DNA of 40,610 bases from an uncultured Muribaculaceae bacterium. Its GTDB lineage: Bacteria; Bacteroidota; Bacteroidia; Bacteroidales; Muribaculaceae. The stretch covers positions 41,670 to 82,279 of the forward strand of contig CAJTQH010000001.1 of assembly GCA_910578305.1 (NCBI GenBank), read 5' to 3'. Under the pieces are notes generated by a model, which saw nothing but the letters and a program-made list of their open reading frames with translations, searched no databases and was not told where the DNA came from. The position numbers were made by a program, and so were the translations under genes. Position 1 is the stretch's first letter, and each line of letters begins with the position of its first letter. Positions 24,953 to 33,615 of this stretch are shown here, in pieces.

Positions 24953-26662
24953 ATGGCCTCACTATCGAAAGAATCATTCAAGGATGTCAATACGTCCCTG
25001 TCGTTTACATCAGCCTTCATTGCAGTCGTTCAGGCCTGCCTGCAAGTGCCGTGGTATTTCTACGTCATAACTCTCGGATCGATACTGCTGGTGTGGCTGC
25101 TGGTGCTGCTGGCGTTTCTGCACCGACGTCCGTGGGACAAGACGCTGTGCAACCCGCTCATCAGACGCACATCAAGATCGCACTACCCCATAAAGACTTT
25201 CATATCATCAATATACCGACGCCCGTACTACGAGACCGAATACATCAGCCCGAAATTCAGCCACAAGATGGAACACAACATATCACACGACATAGACACT
25301 TCTCTTCTCACCATTGTGGTGGAAGACGACCCAGTAGGTTATGCCGAAAACTCAGGCATGCTGCCATGCATCCCTGTTGAAGACGAGATCAACTCCAACG
25401 AGCTATTTGAAAAACTCGTGGAGATGGACAGCGACATCACACGCTACAACTTTCTGTTCATAGCCACACCGAGCCGACGTCTCGAAAGCGCACGGTCGCT
25501 GGCACTGAACAAGGAGATAGGTCTGGCGCTGCGCAACTATCACCGTAAATACAAGGCCGACAAGCGTGTGCGCATAATAAGCAAGATAGACTCCTGCCTG
25601 CGCTCGAACTACGAATCGGAGTATGAAGGCCTTACAGACGGACTGGGCAAGCGCGAATGTATCGAAGTGCTCATACCATCGTATGTGGAACAGGGACGTG
25701 TCACCATCCACGGGTGCCAATACATAAAAGAAAACGGCGAATACCGGCTCATGCATCAGTCGGAATACGCATCGTTCAAAGGGCTCGAATATTCCAACTC
25801 TGACCTCGCCTTGTGGATGGAACGGCGCGTGGATCACATAGGCAGCCGCAAAAACGTGGGGCTCATAGACATAGACGTGATGCGCACACAGTCGGCCGAA
25901 GAGATAGCAGCAAGCATACTCGAGGCGCGACAGCGAAAGGTGAATGCATTTGTATTTGACACCGTGGAAGCCAACGACCTGACATCGGCGGCAAACATAC
26001 TATCCACCCTGGAGCAGCAGGAGAAAACTCTGTTTCTGAAACTCGGGCCAAGCATGATAAATCTGTATGCAGCCGCATACGCCATCCCGCATGAGAAAAA
26101 CCGGCTCGACCACATACAGGCCGGCGATACAGGCATAATCATAGCCGGATCGCTTACAAGCACCACCAAGAAGCAGATAGAGCGCTACGACGACTATCCC
26201 GACACGTCAATTGTCACCATCAAGGAGTCGGATCTGACAAACATACACAACGCCGACGACATAATAACAAAACGCAGCAACAACATCATAAAGAAAAACA
26301 ATGATGGCGATGACGTGATACTGACCACCGAGTACTGGAAAACCGACAAAAACGAATATCCCGACATACAGAAACGCGACACGGTGCTGAGCCTGATCGC
26401 AAAGATATGCGAGCGCATAAGAGTGTCGGAACGCCGATGGTTTCTCATAAAAGGCAGCGACACCGCACTCTACACCATAATACACGGGCTCAAGATACGC
26501 CACTTCTACTACTGCGGCCAGTATATACCGGGAGTGATACACTGCAAATGCGAGTTTAACGGCGCGCTCAAATCGTTTTTTATCGTAGGCGGAAACGTAG
26601 GCACGCCGTCGCTGCTCAAAAAGCTCAAGGAAGCCATGGCCAAAGAGCTGTCGGGCGATTGA
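24953..26662 (+). CDS. Membrane-anchored protein resembling four-carbon acid sugar kinases (DUF1537/OtnK-like), divergent
   Basis: A 569-residue protein (592 if begun at 24884, but a -7 box lies inside that extension). An N-terminal TM helix at about 33-56 (VITLGSILLVWLLVLLAFL) precedes a cytoplasmic-looking body. From about residue 120 the order of motifs recalls the four-carbon acid sugar kinase family: VVEDDPVGYAENSG in place of the DDxTGAxD motif, KIDSCLRSNYESEYEGL for KTDSTLRGNxGxE, PSYVEQGRVTIHGCQY for the PAFPxxGRxTxxG strand, and near the C-terminus IKGSDTALYTI, YIPGVI and VGGNVGTP for the nucleotide-binding half. Several signature residues are changed, so activity is uncertain. It follows queC but has its own promoter. 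Confidence 0.68.
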   Translation: MASLSKESFKDVNTSLSFTSAFIAVVQACLQVPWYFYVITLGSILLVWLLVLLAFLHRRPWDKTLCNPLIRRTSRSHYPIKTFISSIYRRPYYETEYISPKFSHKMEHNISHDIDTSLLTIVVEDDPVGYAENSGMLPCIPVEDEINSNELFEKLVEMDSDITRYNFLFIATPSRRLESARSLALNKEIGLALRNYHRKYKADKRVRIISKIDSCLRSNYESEYEGLTDGLGKRECIEVLIPSYVEQGRVTIHGCQYIKENGEYRLMHQSEYASFKGLEYSNSDLALWMERRVDHIGSRKNVGLIDIDVMRTQSAEEIAASILEARQRKVNAFVFDTVEANDLTSAANILSTLEQQEKTLFLKLGPSMINLYAAAYAIPHEKNRLDHIQAGDTGIIIAGSLTSTTKKQIERYDDYPDTSIVTIKESDLTNIHNADDIITKRSNNIIKKNNDGDDVILTTEYWKTDKNEYPDIQKRDTVLSLIAKICERIRVSERRWFLIKGSDTALYTIIHGLKIRHFYYCGQYIPGVIHCKCEFNGALKSFFIVGGNVGTPSLLKKLKEAMAKELSGD

Positions 26663-26684
26663 CTCCCATATTGAAAAAATATTG

Positions 26685-26692
26685 TATTTTTG
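26685..26692 (+). promoter_or_regulatory. -7 box of the beta-galactosidase gene
   Basis: TATTTTTG fits TAnnTTTG, 54 nt before the ATG. TTG trinucleotides upstream are poorly spaced for a -33 element. Confidence 0.55.
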
Positions 26693-26746
26693 TGCTTTAT
26701 CAGCATTCTTGCAATCAAAAAAATATACTCATCATACAATCTATAA

Positions 26747-29700
26747 ATGACCATGATCAAATCATTGAGTGCCGCGCTGCTCCTGTCGGCAGCCGCCACA
26801 ATCTCGGCCGAACAACTACCTGAATGGCAGACCATCGACGCCTTTCGCGACGGACAGACCGACGCTCACGCCTTAGTAGTGCCCTACACCACCGGCGATG
26901 TGAACGCCGTCCGGGCCATGCAGTTTGACCAATCGCCTTATTACATGAGCCTCAATGGCAAATGGAAGTTCAATTGGGTGCGCGGAGTCGATTCCCGCCC
27001 CGCAGGCTTCCAAAACCCCGACTATGACGTGACCTCCTGGGACGAAATCAACGTGCCGGGCAACTGGGAGCGTCAGGGCTACGGCACCACGGTGTATGTG
27101 AACACCACTTATGAATTCGACTCTGAATGGGCAGACTTCAAGAAAGCCTGGCCACTGGTACCGTCCACTACAAATGAAGTAGGCTCCGACGTTCGTTCAC
27201 CATCCCCGCTGACTGGAAAGGCCGTCGCGTAGTGCTCTGCGTTGAAGGAGCCATATCATTTTACTACGCATGGGTCAACGGCGAATACCTCGGTTGCAAT
27301 CAGGACTCAAAGACCGCTGCCGAATGGGACATCACCGACAAGCTCAAAGAGGGAGAAAACACCGTATCGCTCGAAGTCTACCGCTGGAGCGCAGGAGCCT
27401 ACTACGAATGTCAGGATTTCTGGCGTCTGAGCGGCATAGAACGCGATGTGTATCTGTACAGCACACCCGCCACATATATAGCCGATTTCACAGCACGTAC
27501 TCCGCTCGACGCCCGATACCGCGACGGCGAGCTCACCCTTGAAGTCGACATAAACGGTCTGCCCGCCGCTCCGCAGGGCAAAGCCAAGGGCAAGAAAAAA
27601 GCAGCTCCGGCTCCCATGAGCCTCGCCTACACGCTTTTCGACGCTGCAGGCAAGAAAGTGAGTTCCGACACCAAGACCGCTGCCGGAGAAGTGACCTTCA
27701 ACGCCACGATCGACAATGTGTACCCGTGGAACGGCGAGTCGCCCTATCTCTACACACTGCTCATCGACCTTCTGGCAGCCGACGGCTCCGTGACCGAAAC
27801 AGTGGGATGCAATGTCGGATTCCGCACATCTGAAGTAAAGGACGGCCTGTATCTGCTCAACGGTCAGCTCATAAAAGTGAAGGGCGTGAACCGTCACGCA
27901 CACTCGACACTCGGACGCACCGTGCCCCGCGACTTAGCCGAACTCGACATAAAACTGCTCAAGCAAAACAACATCAACACCGTGCGCAACTGCCACTATC
28001 CCCAGGATCGCTACTGGTATTATCTATGCGACAAGTACGGCATATACGTGATCGACGAAGCCAATGCCGAATCGCACGGCTACGGCTACGGCCCCGAATC
28101 ACTGGCCAAGCAGCCCGAATGGATTCCTGCCGTGATCGATCGCGAGCAGCGCATGTGGGCCAAATCCAAAAACAACCCCTCGGTAGTGTTCTACTCTCTC
28201 GGCAACGAATGCGGCAACGGCATAGTGTTTGAAGAAGCATACAAATGGATGAAATCCGTAGAGCACAACCGCCCCATACAGTATGAGCGCGCGCTCGACG
28301 ACTGGAACTCCGACATCTACGCTCTGATGTACGGCTACCACAGCGGGGTTGAGGCATATGCAAAAGACAGCACAAAAGTGCGCCCATACATACTCTGCGA
28401 ATACGCCCACGCCATGGGCAACAGCGTTGGCGGACTTCAGGACTATTGGGATCTGTTTGAATCATCACCCAAACTGCAGGGTGGCTGCATCTGGGACTGG
28501 GTAGACCAGGCTTTTGAAGAAACCACCCCCGAAGGTCGCAAATTCTGGGCCTACGGCGGCGACTACGGTCCTGCCAACGTGCCAAGCGACAATTCGTTCA
28601 ACTGCAACGGACTCGTACAGGCCGACCGCACCCCACATCCCGCACTCGCCGAAGTTAAAAAAGTGTACCAGAACATTAAGTGCACTCTTACCGATCCCGC
28701 ATCGCTGTCCATCAGCATCAAAAACTGGTTTGACTTCACCAATCTAAATCAATACACCCTTACATGGAAAGTGACCGACGGTGCCGGCAAGACACTCCGA
28801 GAGGGCGTCACAACAGTGTCATGCGCACCCCATCAGACCACATCCATAAGCCTCGGATCTTATACCCCTGGCAATGAAGAAGCATTTCTTGATCTGAGCT
28901 GGAAGCCAAAACACGATGCACCGTTTGTAAGCGCCACTCATGAAGTGGCTTACGACCAGTTTGCACTCCCCTACAACGCGCCCGAAGCACCCGTGTTCAA
29001 AGCGGCAAAGCTCTCACGCAAAAGCAAAACCTGGAGTTTCACATCCAAGGCCGGCACAAAATTCTCGGTCGATCCCACTACCGGCGAAATAAACTCACTG
29101 ACCATCAACGGTAAAGAAATCCTCGGCTCACCCATAAGCCTGTCGCTCTACCGTCCGGCCACAGAAAACGACCTCGCGTGGGAAGGAAAAGACAGAAAGT
29201 GGCGTGAGACAGGCCTTGACAGCATAAGCCAGCGCCCCACCGATATCATCTTTAAAAACAACGCTGTAAATGTGAAATCAGAGATTCTCGGCACAAGAGG
29301 CAATGTGATAGGCCATGCCGACTATACCTATAGCGTTAATGCCGATGGCACACTAGCCATTGACACAAGATTTATGCCCGACACTGCAACAATCAAAAAC
29401 ATGCCACGTCTGGGACTGACATTCACCATGCCCGAAGCCGAGTGCGGAGAAGTGACTTACTTCGGACGCTCAGGCGAGACATACGTCGACCGCATGTCGG
29501 CAGGACGCATCGGCACATATACCGTAAATCCCGTGGACGACTTCCACATCTACAACAAGCCATCGGCTGCCGGCAACCACACCCAGACACGATTTGTCGC
29601 CTTCAACGGCGCAGGTGTGAAAGTCACATCCGACACCCTGTTCCAGTTCAGCGCATATCCCTACCCCGACGCCATGATACAGGCCGCACAGCACATCTCC

Positions 29701-29847
29701 GACCTCACTCCCGCCGATCAAGTGACAGTGCATCTCGATGCCGGACAGACAGGCGTGGGCACAGCGACCTGCGGCCCCGACGTACTCCCCAAGTATTACC
29801 TGCCCGTTGAACCCACTGCATTCACATTCTACTTCTCGGTCAGATAA
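26747..29847 (+). pseudogene. GH2 beta-galactosidase, frameshifted
   Basis: Two frames together encode one GH2 enzyme of about 1034 residues. The first (26747-27232) has signal peptide MTMIKSLSAALLLSAAATISA and the sugar-binding domain start (FNWVRGVDSRPAGF, VPGNWERQGYG), up to TNEVGS. It then runs into a short out-of-frame tail. The correct frame resumes as RRSFTIPADWKGRRVVLCVE. Four nucleotides are missing near 27185-27190 compared with the expected GSYRR. Downstream, SLGNECGNG holds the acid/base Glu and ILCEYAHAMGNS the nucleophile Glu, and the C-terminal small-chain domain is complete. An intact copy would hydrolyse beta-galactosides in the periplasm. A translated frame from 27232 alone would lack the signal peptide. 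Confidence 0.9.
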
Positions 29848-29878
29848 TCCCCCGACACATCCCTGCAACTTCATAGCA

Positions 29879-29914
29879 GAGGCCGCGCCATCCACGGCGC
29901 GGCCTTCGTTTATT
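29879..29914 (+). terminator. Terminator of the beta-galactosidase gene
   Basis: GGCCGCGCC (29881-29889) pairs with GGCGCGGCC (29896-29904), extended by one A-T pair. A short T-containing tail follows. Confidence 0.82.
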
Positions 29915-29959
29915 AATAATTTATAAATGCCCGTCCACTATCATTCTGACTAAAATTCA

Positions 29960-29999
29960 GATAAAAAAAAGAATGCATCTTCTACGAGAGCATTCTTTT
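29960..29999 (-). terminator. Terminator of the PEGA-like gene pair
   Basis: AAAAGAATGC (29967-29976) pairs with GCATTCTTTT (29990-29999). On the minus strand the stem is followed by an unbroken T-run, giving a strong terminator 23 nt after the stop at 30022. Confidence 0.88.
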
Positions 30000-30021
30000 C
30001 ATAAAAAGAGGTCAAATTCTA

Positions 30022-30744
30022 TTATTCATCCGCTGTACTTTCTTTAGGAACGAGTTCGAAAAATCCAGATATTTCCTGCTGGTCAAGAGCCTGGCGTACG
30101 TTGTAACGCTTCACCTGATCTTCATATCCTCGCTTGGAAATTTTTACTTCAATAGTCACATTGCGGGAATTCTGATATGTCAGTCCGGGGATGTTGAATC
30201 CGCGTGTTTCTTCATATGGAGTAGTGGTAAGATATGTTTCGTTTGTATTTTTGACTTCATTTGGCACGTTGGATATTACACGATACATCACTCTCGAACC
30301 TCTCGGATCAGAGTCGAAAAACCAACGTATAATAGTGGCTTCCATATCAGTAGCACCTCCATTGTTGCGGTCAACACGCTGTGCCGCCTGTCGGCCTGTC
30401 ACAGTAGGATCATTGGCGGATACCGTTTTGGCTGGAGCTTTTTTCTCCATTTCGCAAAGAACCACCGGCGAATATTTCAGTTGATTTTTTGAATATTGCA
30501 CAGTAACGGTCTTTGTTTCATAGCCTTTCTTCTCGAACTTGAACATCATTGCTTTTGTGGCTACTTTTTTCGGAAGTTCTATGATAGCCGGGGTTGAGGT
30601 GGTGACGAGTACGCCGTTAAGATAAACCTGAGCTCCTTCAGGATTGCTTTGCAAAGTAATTGTATAGTCCTTTGCCGACGCCAAGCCTGTAGCCACCAAT
30701 ATTATTGAAATTAAAAGTGCTGTTTTTCTCAAAATCTGTTTCAT
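30022..30744 (-). CDS. Exported PEGA-like domain protein, paralogue of the upstream lipoprotein
   Basis: A 240-residue protein with signal peptide (ISIILVATGLASA). Residues about 27-97 form a PEGA-type domain: ITLQSNPEGAQVYLNGVLVT and FKFEKKGYETKTVTV. The C-terminal module (about 130-235, IIRWFFDSDPRGSRVMYRV to DQQEISGFFELV) also has PEGA-like character (DSDPRGSRV, KRGYEDQ). It is about 86 percent identical by hand alignment to the C-terminal module of the upstream gene. PEGA domains are extracytoplasmic and often surface- or wall-associated; the function here is unknown. It lies 17 nt downstream of its paralogue, in one operon. Confidence 0.82.
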   Translation of the reverse strand: MKQILRKTALLISIILVATGLASAKDYTITLQSNPEGAQVYLNGVLVTTSTPAIIELPKKVATKAMMFKFEKKGYETKTVTVQYSKNQLKYSPVVLCEMEKKAPAKTVSANDPTVTGRQAAQRVDRNNGGATDMEATIIRWFFDSDPRGSRVMYRVISNVPNEVKNTNETYLTTTPYEETRGFNIPGLTYQNSRNVTIEVKISKRGYEDQVKRYNVRQALDQQEISGFFELVPKESTADE

Positions 30745-30761
30745 AGCCTATGACTTTTATA

Positions 30762-31550
30762 TTATTTCTTTACCAATTCGAAGAAGCCTGATATTTCCTG
30801 CTGATCGATAGCCTGGCGGACGTTGTAACGCTTCACCTGATCTTCATATCCTCGCTTGGAGATCTTGATCTCGATAGTCACATTACGGGAATTCTGATAT
30901 GTCAGTCCGGGAATAGAAAAACCGCGTGTTTCTTCAAACGGCGTAGTGGTCATGTACGTTTCATTAGTGTTTTTCACTTCATTTGGCACATTGGATATTA
31001 CACGATAGAAAATGCGTGCTCCACGAGGATCAGAATCAATGTACCATCGTATTACTGTGTCTTCCAATGAAGTTGCTCCGCCATTGTCGCGCGACACACG
31101 TTCTTCCACAATATAAGGCGGGTTGACCTCCTCTGGCTGCTCTTCAGTCTGAGTAAATGGAATAAGTGTCATATCAATCATTGTATCGGAAAATTTCATC
31201 ATTTTTCCTGTTGCGGCATCAATAGCCATACCGGGAATACCGCCAAAAACGATATTTCCCCAGAACCATCCCTGAATCTTTGTACCCATTTCATAGCTTT
31301 TTGGCTGATAGCCGTCTTTACGAGCCTCGATGGTTTTCTTTTTCAACTGTTTGGAAAACTTTCCAACACCGAATCCGTTTGATCCGATTTCTGTAACAAT
31401 CGTGTTTTTGTCCTTGTCAACAATTGTGGTACCCGGAATACCTTTGAAATTGACTTCCTGAGTCTTTTTCGTAAACAAGGTGGCACACGACGATGTGATT
31501 AGAAGCGCGGTAACTGCGCAGCTGAGAATGGATAATGTTTTGGTTTTCAT
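30762..31550 (-). CDS. PEGA-like lipoprotein
   Basis: A 262-residue protein starting MKTKTLSILSCAVTALLITS with lipobox ITSSC, so it is probably outer-membrane anchored. A frame from a GTG at 31622 would start inside the terminator of the upstream RNA and is rejected. The N-terminal domain (CATLFTKKTQEVNFKGIPG, ARKDGYQPKSYEMG) is PEGA-like. It is followed by the hydrophobic GNIVFGGIPGMAIDAATGK segment typical of Bacteroidetes CATLF lipoproteins, a linker rich in Glu/Pro, and a C-terminal module shared with the next gene. No -7 box was seen between the upstream RNA terminator and this start. Confidence 0.82.
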   Translation of the reverse strand: MKTKTLSILSCAVTALLITSSCATLFTKKTQEVNFKGIPGTTIVDKDKNTIVTEIGSNGFGVGKFSKQLKKKTIEARKDGYQPKSYEMGTKIQGWFWGNIVFGGIPGMAIDAATGKMMKFSDTMIDMTLIPFTQTEEQPEEVNPPYIVEERVSRDNGGATSLEDTVIRWYIDSDPRGARIFYRVISNVPNEVKNTNETYMTTTPFEETRGFSIPGLTYQNSRNVTIEIKISKRGYEDQVKRYNVRQAIDQQEISGFFELVKK

Positions 31551-31596
31551 AGATTTTCCATATTTCGCTCCGACCCTCAAGCGAATTTTAACACAT

Positions 31597-31624
31597 AAAA
31601 AAACGTGGGCCAGAATTGCCACGT
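31597..31624 (-). terminator. Terminator of the structured RNA
   Basis: ACGTGG (31603-31608) pairs with CCACGT (31619-31624). On the minus strand seven T residues follow. It lies 47 nt upstream of the PEGA lipoprotein ATG, so it could also attenuate that operon. Confidence 0.82.
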
Positions 31625-31812
31625 CCTAAGTTGAGGTCCTGAGAAAACCATGAGATGCAGATGCGACAACAGTCACCCACGCCTATAAGCGTGAGAAACC
31701 ATTTCACTATTCGTCGCATCTCTTATCAAAAATTTCTCAGGTTTTCAACTTAGAGCGAAAAAGCAAAACGTTTCTTTGTTAAGCTAATAAATTATGTCCT
31801 ACCTCCGTAGAT
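31597..31812 (-). ncRNA. Structured small RNA (~215 nt) with own promoter and terminator, 6S-like outline
   Basis: On the minus strand, transcription should start about 31811 from a near-consensus promoter and end at the T7 run at 31597-31603. The body folds as one long interrupted hairpin (plus-strand coordinates): CTAAGTTGA (31626-31634) with TCAACTTAG (31745-31753), CCTGAGAAA (31638-31646) with TTTCTCAGG (31733-31741), GATGCGAC (31660-31667) with GTCGCATC (31713-31720), and an apical CACGC/GCGTG hairpin (31677-31692). Bulged segments of 10-17 nt lie between the helices. No protein frame fits. Length, promoter and helix-bubble-helix layout resemble 6S RNA, but I cannot verify the family. 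It could instead act as a 5' leader of the PEGA lipoprotein genes. Confidence 0.78.
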
Positions 31813-31816
31813 GTCG

Positions 31817-31848
31817 CAAATATACGATAAATTTCTATTGACATCAAA
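31817..31848 (-). promoter_or_regulatory. Near-consensus Bacteroidetes promoter of the structured RNA
   Basis: The minus strand has TTTG (31845-31848), 20 nt, then TATATTTG (31817-31824). This is the best -33/-7 pair in the window and implies strong constitutive transcription. Confidence 0.85.
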
Positions 31849-31993
31849 TAATCGTATCTTTTTTCTAAAAAAATAAAATATCAACACATTGATTCAATGT
31901 CATGACAAAAGGCGGACAATGGGGTGCAACTATTCATTGCTTCGGTTGTTTAATGTAGAGATTTATTACGGAACAAAATAAGCCCTTTATTGT

Positions 31994-33499
31994 ATGAACA
32001 AGAAAAGACTTACATCTGAAAACGGCCGACCTATTGCCGACAACCAGAATGTCCAGACCGCAGGCTCACGCGGCCCTATCTCCGTTCAGGATCCCTGGTA
32101 TCTTGAAAAAATAGCACATTTTGACCGCGAGGTTATACCGGAACGCCGAATGCATGCCAAAGGCTCCGGAGCCTTTGGAACATTCACCGTGACGCATGAC
32201 ATCTCCGAATTTACCCGAGCCTCCATTTTTTCTCAAGTCGGAAAGAAGACTCCCTGTCTTGTAAGGTTCTCCACCGTAGCCGGTGAAAGAGGTGCGGCAG
32301 ACGCCGAACGTGATATCCGAGGTTTTGCCATGAAGTTTTATACCGATCAGGGAAACTGGGATCTTGTAGGTAACAATACTCCGGTATTTTTCCTGAGAGA
32401 CCCGTTGAAATTTCCGGATCTCAATCATGCCATAAAACGTGATCCTCGCACTGGAATGCGCAACCCTACCGCCAACTGGGATTTCTGGACACTTCTTCCC
32501 GAGGCACTTCATCAGATCACAATCACAATGTCGCCCCGCGGGATTCCTGCATCGTTCCGCAACATGCACGGCTTCGGAAGCCACACATATAGTTTTATAA
32601 ACAAAGACAACAAGCGCACATGGGTCAAATTCCATTTCATAACACAGCAGGGAATCAAAAACCTCACCGATAAAGAAGCCGAGGCCATCATCGCAAAGGA
32701 CCGAGAGTCACATCAGCGTGATCTTTTCGAAGCCATCGAACGCGGCGATTTTCCCCGTTGGAAACTCAAAGTGCAACTTATGACGGAAGATCAGGCTAAA
32801 AAATACCACATCAATCCATTTGATCTCACAAAGGTATGGTATCACAATGATTTCCCTCTGCGCGATGTGGGGATACTCGAACTCAACCGCAATCCGGAAA
32901 ATTTCTTTGCCGAAATCGAGCAGGCCGCATTCAATCCGACAAATATCGTGGACGGCATAGGGTTTTCTCCCGACAAAATGCTTCAGGGACGACTGTTCTC
33001 TTATGGCGATGCCCAACGTTATCGACTCGGAGTAAACCACAATCTTATCCCTGTAAACCGTCCGAAATGCCCGTTCCATTCTTATCACCGCGACGGGCAG
33101 ATGCGAACGGACGACAACTACGGAGCCACCGTTGCCTATGAACCCAACAGCTATGGTGAATGGCACGATGATCCATCGCGGAAAGAGCCGCCAATGGAGA
33201 TCAACGGTGATGTGTTCAACTACGATGAGCGTCAGTATGACAACGACTACTACACTCAACCCGGAAAATTGTGGCGGCTTATGAGTGACGCTGACAAACT
33301 CGCCACCTGCGAAAATACGGCAGCTCAGATGGAAGGAGTTCCTCTATTCATCAAGCAACGTCATGTACGCGCCTGCCACAATGCGGATAACGAATACGGC
33401 AAGATGCTTGCCAAGGCATTGTCGATAGATCTACAGGAAGCCCTCGTCGCAGAAGATCCCGCGCATCCGTCATGGGACAAACGCAAAGTCTGTGGGTAA
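31994..33499 (+). CDS. katA: Monofunctional haem catalase
   Basis: A 501-residue small-subunit catalase that dismutates hydrogen peroxide in the cytoplasm. The catalytic His is in RRMHAKGSGAFG (H54), the Asn in GNNTPVFF (N127), and the proximal haem Tyr in RLFSYGDAQRYRLG (about 340). Length and motif order are normal, with no flavodoxin-like extension. It has a strong terminator and no co-transcribed neighbour. OxyR control is known for Bacteroides katB, but I could not identify an operator or a clear -7 box here. It diverges from the structured RNA gene. Confidence 0.97.
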   Translation: MNKKRLTSENGRPIADNQNVQTAGSRGPISVQDPWYLEKIAHFDREVIPERRMHAKGSGAFGTFTVTHDISEFTRASIFSQVGKKTPCLVRFSTVAGERGAADAERDIRGFAMKFYTDQGNWDLVGNNTPVFFLRDPLKFPDLNHAIKRDPRTGMRNPTANWDFWTLLPEALHQITITMSPRGIPASFRNMHGFGSHTYSFINKDNKRTWVKFHFITQQGIKNLTDKEAEAIIAKDRESHQRDLFEAIERGDFPRWKLKVQLMTEDQAKKYHINPFDLTKVWYHNDFPLRDVGILELNRNPENFFAEIEQAAFNPTNIVDGIGFSPDKMLQGRLFSYGDAQRYRLGVNHNLIPVNRPKCPFHSYHRDGQMRTDDNYGATVAYEPNSYGEWHDDPSRKEPPMEINGDVFNYDERQYDNDYYTQPGKLWRLMSDADKLATCENTAAQMEGVPLFIKQRHVRACHNADNEYGKMLAKALSIDLQEALVAEDPAHPSWDKRKVCG

Positions 33500-33516
33500 T
33501 GGACTGATATCTGCTT

Positions 33517-33575
33517 ACGATGTTTGATCCGCGTCCCGACATATCCCAGAGATGCGGATCTAACATCGTTTTTTT
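33517..33575 (+). terminator. Terminator of the catalase gene
   Basis: The arms 33517-33532 and 33554-33569 pair over 15 of 16 positions, around a 21-nt loop, and are followed by a T7 run. It is convergent with the minus-strand island. Confidence 0.9.
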
Positions 33576-33615
33576 ATTGCCATCGAACGCATAATCGGCG
33601 ACATGAATAACTCGA

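Noticed and set aside
31551..31622. GTG start for the PEGA lipoprotein
   Set aside because: It would place the start within the RNA terminator and bury the lipoprotein signal peptide.
31850..31993. OxyR-type operator upstream of katA
   Set aside because: The region is A/T-rich with short partial palindromes, but none fits a defined operator spacing and no clear -7 box is present.
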